This document shows, in pieces, positions 58,740-64,000 of a stretch of 64,000 bases of DNA. Under the pieces are notes generated by a model. That model was not told the DNA's origin, did not search any database, and was given only the letters and a program-made list of their open reading frames with translations. Numbering within the stretch: the first letter of the stretch is position 1; each line of letters opens with the position of its first letter. The position numbers and the translations under genes are program-made. Source of the stretch: Margaritifera margaritifera (lineage: Eukaryota; Mollusca; Bivalvia; Unionida; Margaritiferidae); assembly GCA_029931535.1 (NCBI GenBank), contig JAQPZY010001029.1, positions 682,001-746,000 of the forward strand. Reading direction: 5' to 3'.

Positions 58740-59799
58740 TGGTATCAGCTTATATGTGAGTATATACGGTAAGTGGTTGGTGTGGTTTATAAGTTTTTGT
58801 CTATTTATTTCTCTGGATTACTTTACCATTAGATAATGATAAATATTCGTCCAAGAGATATCACTCACTGAAGAAAAATTCTAAATGTGACATTTTCAAA
58901 AATATTCATGACATTTCCAAGACAATGTTATAAACATCATTCTACTACATTTTATATTAAAATGAAAATGTGATTCCCATCACTGAATCAAGATCAAGTA
59001 TGGCAAACAGACAGGTAGAAACATTATACAAAATAGTTTTCTTTCTAAGGACCTGTTAAGAAAAATCCAGAGTAAAGTTCATCTAAGTAAAACCACTAAT
59101 CAAATTCTTTCCAAATTGAAAGGGGTTCTAATGATAATACAATAAACTGTACTGGTAAATGAAAGTAATCCTTTCTATGCAAAATATTTCTGCAAAGCAA
59201 TAATTCAGATTTAACGTTTCTTAGATATAATATTGTGTAACCCTGAAATAATACTAAACAAATATACTACCTTAAACAAGAGACATATGTGTGTGTTCCA
59301 TAGGTCTGTTTCAACTTACATACATTTCAGGATCTTTATGCCAATATATTTTTAGAATTTCATCTTTTTATTATGTAAAACATTAGGACATTTAAGATAC
59401 ACATTTTAAACAACAACAACAACAAAAATAACTATCTACATCAGCAACAATTGAGCAATAAAAAACACTACTCTATATTATATGCAATAGGTCTGCTTCT
59501 TATGGTAAAACTTTGAAGAAAGGTTAACAGTTCACAGAAATACAGGTAAAAAATGTTCTTTTTTCAGTTTAAAAACTAGTTCAAACGATGAAGTCCAATC
59601 AAGTGATCTCATCTCAACCCCTGACAGTCATACTTATAAAAACATGATTTCCAGTCAATCTTTTTTTTTTTAAAAAAGGGACCAACCTTTGTTGATACCA
59701 CTGTATATGCCTGTAAACTGAAGCCTCTATAAAGAGTAAACAATCATGTATAATGCGAATAGAGGACCATCACCATAACCATGGGGGCAGTTTGTAGTT
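58740..59799. other. No gene recognised
   Basis: AT-rich filler; a (CAA)n run at about 59,411-59,427 and an A/T homopolymer pair near 59,660. No motif-bearing ORF. Confidence 0.5.
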
Positions 59800-61090
59800 A
59801 ATTGTCACAGAGGCAATTAAACCAAAAAGGAGATCTGAGATAAATAATCACCACTCCAGACTACTTAACTGAATAGCAAGGGTGCTTTTGTGTTGCACAT
59901 CTTTTCATAATACATGTAGATAAAATACATGAAGTGGAACCCTATTGTTTCAAGTAAATCAAAAAGATGAATGTTAAAGAAACAAAAATTACACTTCATT
60001 CCCTTGAATGACACTGCTGAAGCCATCTTTATGAAAGATTCAAAAGCAATGTTTATTTGAAGTCCGAGTTTACTCCATACATAAAATGCAAAACATGATT
60101 ATTTCAGTAGTTAAAACTGTGTGCAAATTCGATTAATTCTTTAAAACTAAATGTTAAAATGCAGCAGCTGTAATTCAGGGAAGGATTAACCTTTTGTGAA
60201 GCAAGCAAAGCCCAGCAAAAAACTTAATTTCAGAACTCTTGGTTGATGGAGTTTAACTTTCTTAAGCACAATGGCATTTCATTCTTTGCACATACTGGAA
60301 ACACCGTATCGACAAGGGCAACTGTTGTCTACCTTCAGGAAAACCATGATTTGACATTATAACTAGTGTGACCATTGCTTATTTGATCGGAGACATATAG
60401 ATCATTCTCACTCCGGTTTGGTGTTCCATCACAGTGATACAAATGCAGAAAGAGCATGTTCAATGCTGAGAATAACTGAGCAAGATCTTTGAGGGACTTT
60501 AAACAACAGTATCATCTAGTCTCTAACGAGTGCAAAGATAAACACTCAGGGACCAACAATTTAATCTTTTCTTTTTTTGGGGGGTGGGGGTGGGCTGCTG
60601 CTGAGATTTTCTTTCCAACAAGGACATTTCATGTTCTTTTATTGCAGAACAGTTTTTTGTTGTAACTACCGGTAACATGATGGATAGAATAAGTTTTTTT
60701 TCTACATATCAGAGCAGAGTATTTATTTCAAGATATCTGGTACCTGAAACATTTATTTTCTTCAAAGAAATCCCTGGTCTCCCTCCCTCTCTGGCACCTG
60801 ACAAAAATTAAATGGTTGGAACCAAATGACACTTGCATCACTTTCCAACCATCCACTGAACTGTTGATAACAGTAAAGTCTGCATCTAGTTAAGACTTGC
60901 TGTATTGTTTATTTAATGAATGTGTGTATATGTGATTGTGCATGTGTGTGGTGTAACAATACATGATAATGCCTGGTCTATCAACGATTTATTTAAAGAA
61001 ATATTCAATGCTTTAAAGAAAATATTTTGTTTCCTTTATTTCTTGTTATTTTCTAGTCCTATACAAGTAGATGCATAACCTTGCTTTTTT
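59800..61090. repeat. Segmental duplication, copy B
   Basis: Partner of 56,370-57,900. Similarity runs from CAGAGGCAATTAAAC through the hAT piece, is interrupted by about 250 bases with no counterpart in copy A (about 60,555-60,810), and resumes with ACACTTGCATCACTTTCC and TTATTTAATGAATGTGTG. Confidence 0.75.
60310..60545 (+). pseudogene. hAT-type transposase relic 3
   Basis: The counterpart of the C-terminal part of relic 2: TTGTCTACCTTCAGGAAAAC matches the LPSEKP region. AATGCAGAAAGAGCATGTTC and CAATGCTGAGAATAACTGAG match the NAERSFSML block, now in changed frames with stops. The N-terminal half present in copy A is missing here. It is more decayed than relic 2. Confidence 0.6.
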
Positions 61091-61699
61091 GGGTCACTTG
61101 CACTGACCACAAGAATGCATGTGATTCTACTCACAGTAGAACAAAAATACAGTTTAAAGATCATCTACTGCACATACCATTTTGTAGCTGAAACCTACCA
61201 CTTTTGAAAATTGAAAGATTTTTCTTTGTTAATGGAAAAACAAAAATAAAGTATTTTCATATGTTCTATCCATTATAGAAACCATCCAGAACCAGGACTG
61301 TTAACTATTCCAACAGCGCAAAGACCAGTGCAATGATGTGTGCCAAGTACTGGTAGTTGGATTTAAGAATTGTTATACAATGGCCAACATATGTACACAA
61401 CAGGCTGTAAATTGATTACCTGATTGTTGTGATTTGGAGAGTTTAAGGCCAAAGGCATGATGTTTTTTTCAGGTGTTATAAGTAATAAAGGGATCAAAGG
61501 TGGTCCATCATTGCTTTTCAGTCTTTATTTAAAAATGGGCCAACCTCTGGCAGAGGTGAGATAAAAAGGAGACTAAACAATTATTTTGGCAGATGCACTT
61601 AAAAATATTTTGGATTTTGTAAGAACAATATTTGTTTCAAGGGCAGCCAACAAAGAAACATTACAATTTTAGTAATGCTTGGAAATCAGAGGTCAAGTA
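61091..61699. other. No gene recognised
   Basis: AT-rich filler, no motif seen. Confidence 0.5.
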
Positions 61700-62055
61700 T
61701 GTGCAGGTGTGTAGCAAAGGTCTGGCGTTTGCATTGTGTTCATGCAAAGTGGATTTTTAGATAGTATATGGAGAAAGAAATTATATCACTCACACCTGCA
61801 GACACCATAGCATAGGAATATAGTATATGAAGGAAGAAATTATATCACCAGGCACCTGCAGACACCATGGCATAGGAGCAAGGATTCTTCTGTAATAAAC
61901 ACACCCACTTTAAAGGCCTTGTTGAGACTGGATTAAAAGTGAATAAAGTAGCACTTGCTGAGACTGTTTGCAAATTTTGTGGCAGAGAACAGTTTACCAT
62001 TCCCCACTGCACATCATTTTACTAAACTCGTCAATGTTACGTTTCCAGACTCAGA
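61700..62055 (+). pseudogene. hAT-type N-terminal relic 4 (BED-like finger region)
   Basis: CATTGTGTTCATGCAAAGTG to ATATCACTCACACCTGCAGA encodes a decayed C..C-D-F...G..N.I..H pattern like that of relic 1 (51,895-51,985). CACTTGCTGAGACTGTTTGC and TTTGTGGCAGAGAACAG continue as in hAT N-termini. A 59-60 bp tandem duplication interrupts the finger. Confidence 0.45.
61761..61879. repeat. 59-60 bp tandem duplication
   Basis: 61,761-61,819 and 61,820-61,879 share AGAAATTATATCAC, CACCTGCAGACACCAT and GCATAGGA. Confidence 0.9.
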
Positions 62056-62464
62056 TAAGGCATAGAAATTTTCATGCCAGTGTACAAAGACAACATACAT
62101 TGTCACTCAGGTCCTAGCCCCCAACTGGGACAGAAAAACTCAAAACATGTAGGAGTCAGAAGTTTAGTGTCATTATTGAGAATACATATTATGGCAACAT
62201 TGCACTTGTATTGTTTTCAATCCCCTTCAAACATGTAAAATTCATGTTGCTAAACAATCTACTGGTTTAGAAACCAATCTACCGATAAATATTTTGAAAT
62301 CTACTGATCTGATGTCCTAGTTCTGTCACATGCATACACAAGACACTTTTGAGTCTCAAAACCCACCAACAGTGTCTGAAAGTTTGTCAGGTATACACAA
62401 GGTAGGTTATAAGCACAAGCCTAATGTTACATTATGATACTCTGTGTAATGGTGCAAGTGAAGG
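62056..62464. other. No gene recognised
   Basis: Filler between the hAT relic and the LINE; no supported feature. Confidence 0.5.
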
Positions 62465-63880
62465 AATTTAATTTCTAACGAGTTTCTATGGAATTGGAAA
62501 TGTGCCAAGGTAACTCCACTGCATGAAGTTAGAACAATGATGTGAGCAACTACAGACCTATCTCTATTCTTCCTGGTCTTTCCAAATTATTAGAAATACA
62601 TGTGCATTATTCTTTCATCATCTATTTTAACACTTATAATCTTATTCATGATGATCAGTCTGGCTTTCAACAGAATCACTCTTTGATTGATGAATGGCTA
62701 CAAGCATTAGCTGAAGGAGAAATGATTGGCACTATTATGGTTGATTTTCGTAAAGCTTTTGATTTTGTATACCGTAAAACTGCGCTTTAAAAACTGAAAA
62801 TCTACCAATGTAATTAAAACTCACTAAAATAGATTACTTTTCACTTAAATAGAGTGCAAAAAGTATCTTTAAATAATCACCTTTCTGAAAGTGAAAATAC
62901 TGTGGAGTACCACAGGGCTCTATCCTTGAACCTTTGTTATTCATTCTATTTATTGACGAATTACCCTTTAATACAGGAAAATAAATTTCTTCCAGTGACC
63001 TTTATGCAGATGACACTACGCACACTATCCAAGTCACATAAAATCACAACTGAACTTGAAAATAACTTACAAGATGCTCTTAATAGACTTGAAATATGGT
63101 GCAATGAAAACAGTATGATTTTAAATACAGAAGAAAAAAACCCACAAAGGCTCTACTAACTACAACAAAACAAACAAGAGCATGGCTAGATCGTGACAAA
63201 CTACCAAGTTCTGTTTGACAATGTTAACCTAATATGACCTCTCATGACAAAATTCTTTGTGTATTTGTAGATAACAATCCAACCTGGTCTCCTCACATTA
63301 AACATGTTTCTAAAAAGGTTAATTATTATCTTTGGCTACTTAAGAACATCAGAACATTCACTCCTTTTCAGTATGGGGTCACCTTTTATAAAAGTTAAAT
63401 TCCGCCATATCTCTACTATTGTAATATAATTTGGGTTACATGTAATTCTTCCAATTCAAACAAAACAAATCTTTTAAGACTCCAAAAGAGGGCATGTGAT
63501 TTCTTTTTAGAGCAATGTATAGACAATTTTCAGGACACAATAAATTATATAAAAATGTTACCAATATATGAAAGAATATTCTTAGAAAGCCTAAGTTCAT
63601 GTATAAAGTGTCCAAAAAGGCCATTCTTGTCTACCTAAGCAATACCTTTCAAAGAGATGCTAATGGTACTCCAAATTTAAGGTCTGTTAGAAGTAAAAAT
63701 TACATTATACCAAAGCCAAAGAAGGAATTGTTTAAAAAGATCTTTCAATTGATTGGTCCAGTGGGATGGAACACCATTCCCAATGACATAAAGCAGGCTC
63801 CTGGCATTTCTTCTTTTCATAATCAATATCTTAAAAGGATGAGATCCTTATACAGTTGGACAGTTCAAATATAAATAGGT
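62465..63880 (+). mobile_element. CR1/Jockey-type LINE, second copy, RT and C-terminal relic
   Basis: The plus strand gives FLWNWKCAKVTPLHEV, SNYRPISILPGLSKLLEIHV, DDQSGFQQNHSLIDEWLQAL and GTIMVDFRKAFDFVYRK. After frame changes come the DPLLFILFIDELP block and the catalytic-site block LYADDTTHTI. Later come IWVTCNSSNSNKTNLLRLQK and the C-terminal region ending near 63,874 (GPVGWNTIPNDIKQAPGISS). It is the same group as the element at 27.3-28.7 kb but a different family by wording. More of the RT N-terminus is kept here. The endonuclease is missing and stops and frameshifts are present. Confidence 0.85.
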
Positions 63881-64000
63881 CCTGCTTTTCTCTGCTTATA
63901 GATCTTTTTCACAGATTAATTTTTCAATCTAATATTTTATGTATTTGTATGTGCTCACCGATACTTGTGCATATGTTACACGTTTGATTTTCAGAAGAAC

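Overview
The window is AT-rich animal nuclear DNA with no complete, confidently recognisable host gene. It is almost entirely repeats: relics of several transposon superfamilies, tandem arrays at many scales, microsatellites, and tRNA-derived SINE-like sequences. Several dispersed repeats resemble ones I know from bivalve molluscs: those ending in '...agctaaaaa' or 'caggtgagttaca', those carrying 'agagtggtaacaag', and the hairpin near 58.7 kb. I therefore favour a bivalve or another lophotrochozoan. This is inference, not proof.

Layout. 1-1.9 kb: a 29-base G run next to a long AT tract, and a small foldback sequence. 1.9-6.1 kb: two divergent inverted arms of about 480 bp that enclose decayed minus-strand reading frames of possible Polinton/virus-like origin. 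6.9-9.1 kb: plus-strand relics of an HNH-type endonuclease and two tandem small cysteine-containing ORFs. 9.9-11.8 kb: a satellite with four-monomer higher-order structure. 11.9-12.4 kb: a dispersed repeat. 13.8-14.9 kb: a 58-bp minisatellite of about 19 units. 15.2-18.2 kb: an L1/Tx1-like LINE on the minus strand with a perfect 80-bp triplication. 19.4-22.7 kb: a Penelope-like retroelement (RT plus GIY-YIG) on the minus strand with repeated tails. 22.8-23.8 kb: a LINE 3' end. 24.3-26.3 kb: a decayed Mutator-like transposase relic. 27.3-28.7 kb: a CR1/Jockey-type LINE ending in (TTA)n.

31.4-46.4 kb is the dominant structure: a 3.33-kb tandem repeat of about 3.7 nearly identical units, flanked on the left by an old diverged version of the same unit. 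A roughly 690-bp mariner element with recognisable terminal inverted repeats is inserted in that old version. Each unit contains an internal 535-bp direct duplication. Sequence variants are shared in a mosaic way among units. Just right of the array are a degenerate GACA-type minisatellite that switches strand, and a GC-rich 97-codon segment with splice-like borders (46,810-47,100, minus), the best candidate for a host exon.

48.4-64 kb: three tRNA-derived SINE-like sequences (two inverted to each other), a local 580-bp-offset duplication, old bivalve-like tandem repeats, four hAT transposase relics, a diverged 1.3-1.5 kb segmental duplication carrying two of those relics, and a second CR1/Jockey-type LINE. 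No operon or pathway can be inferred. The history is one of nested insertion, deletion and tandem amplification.
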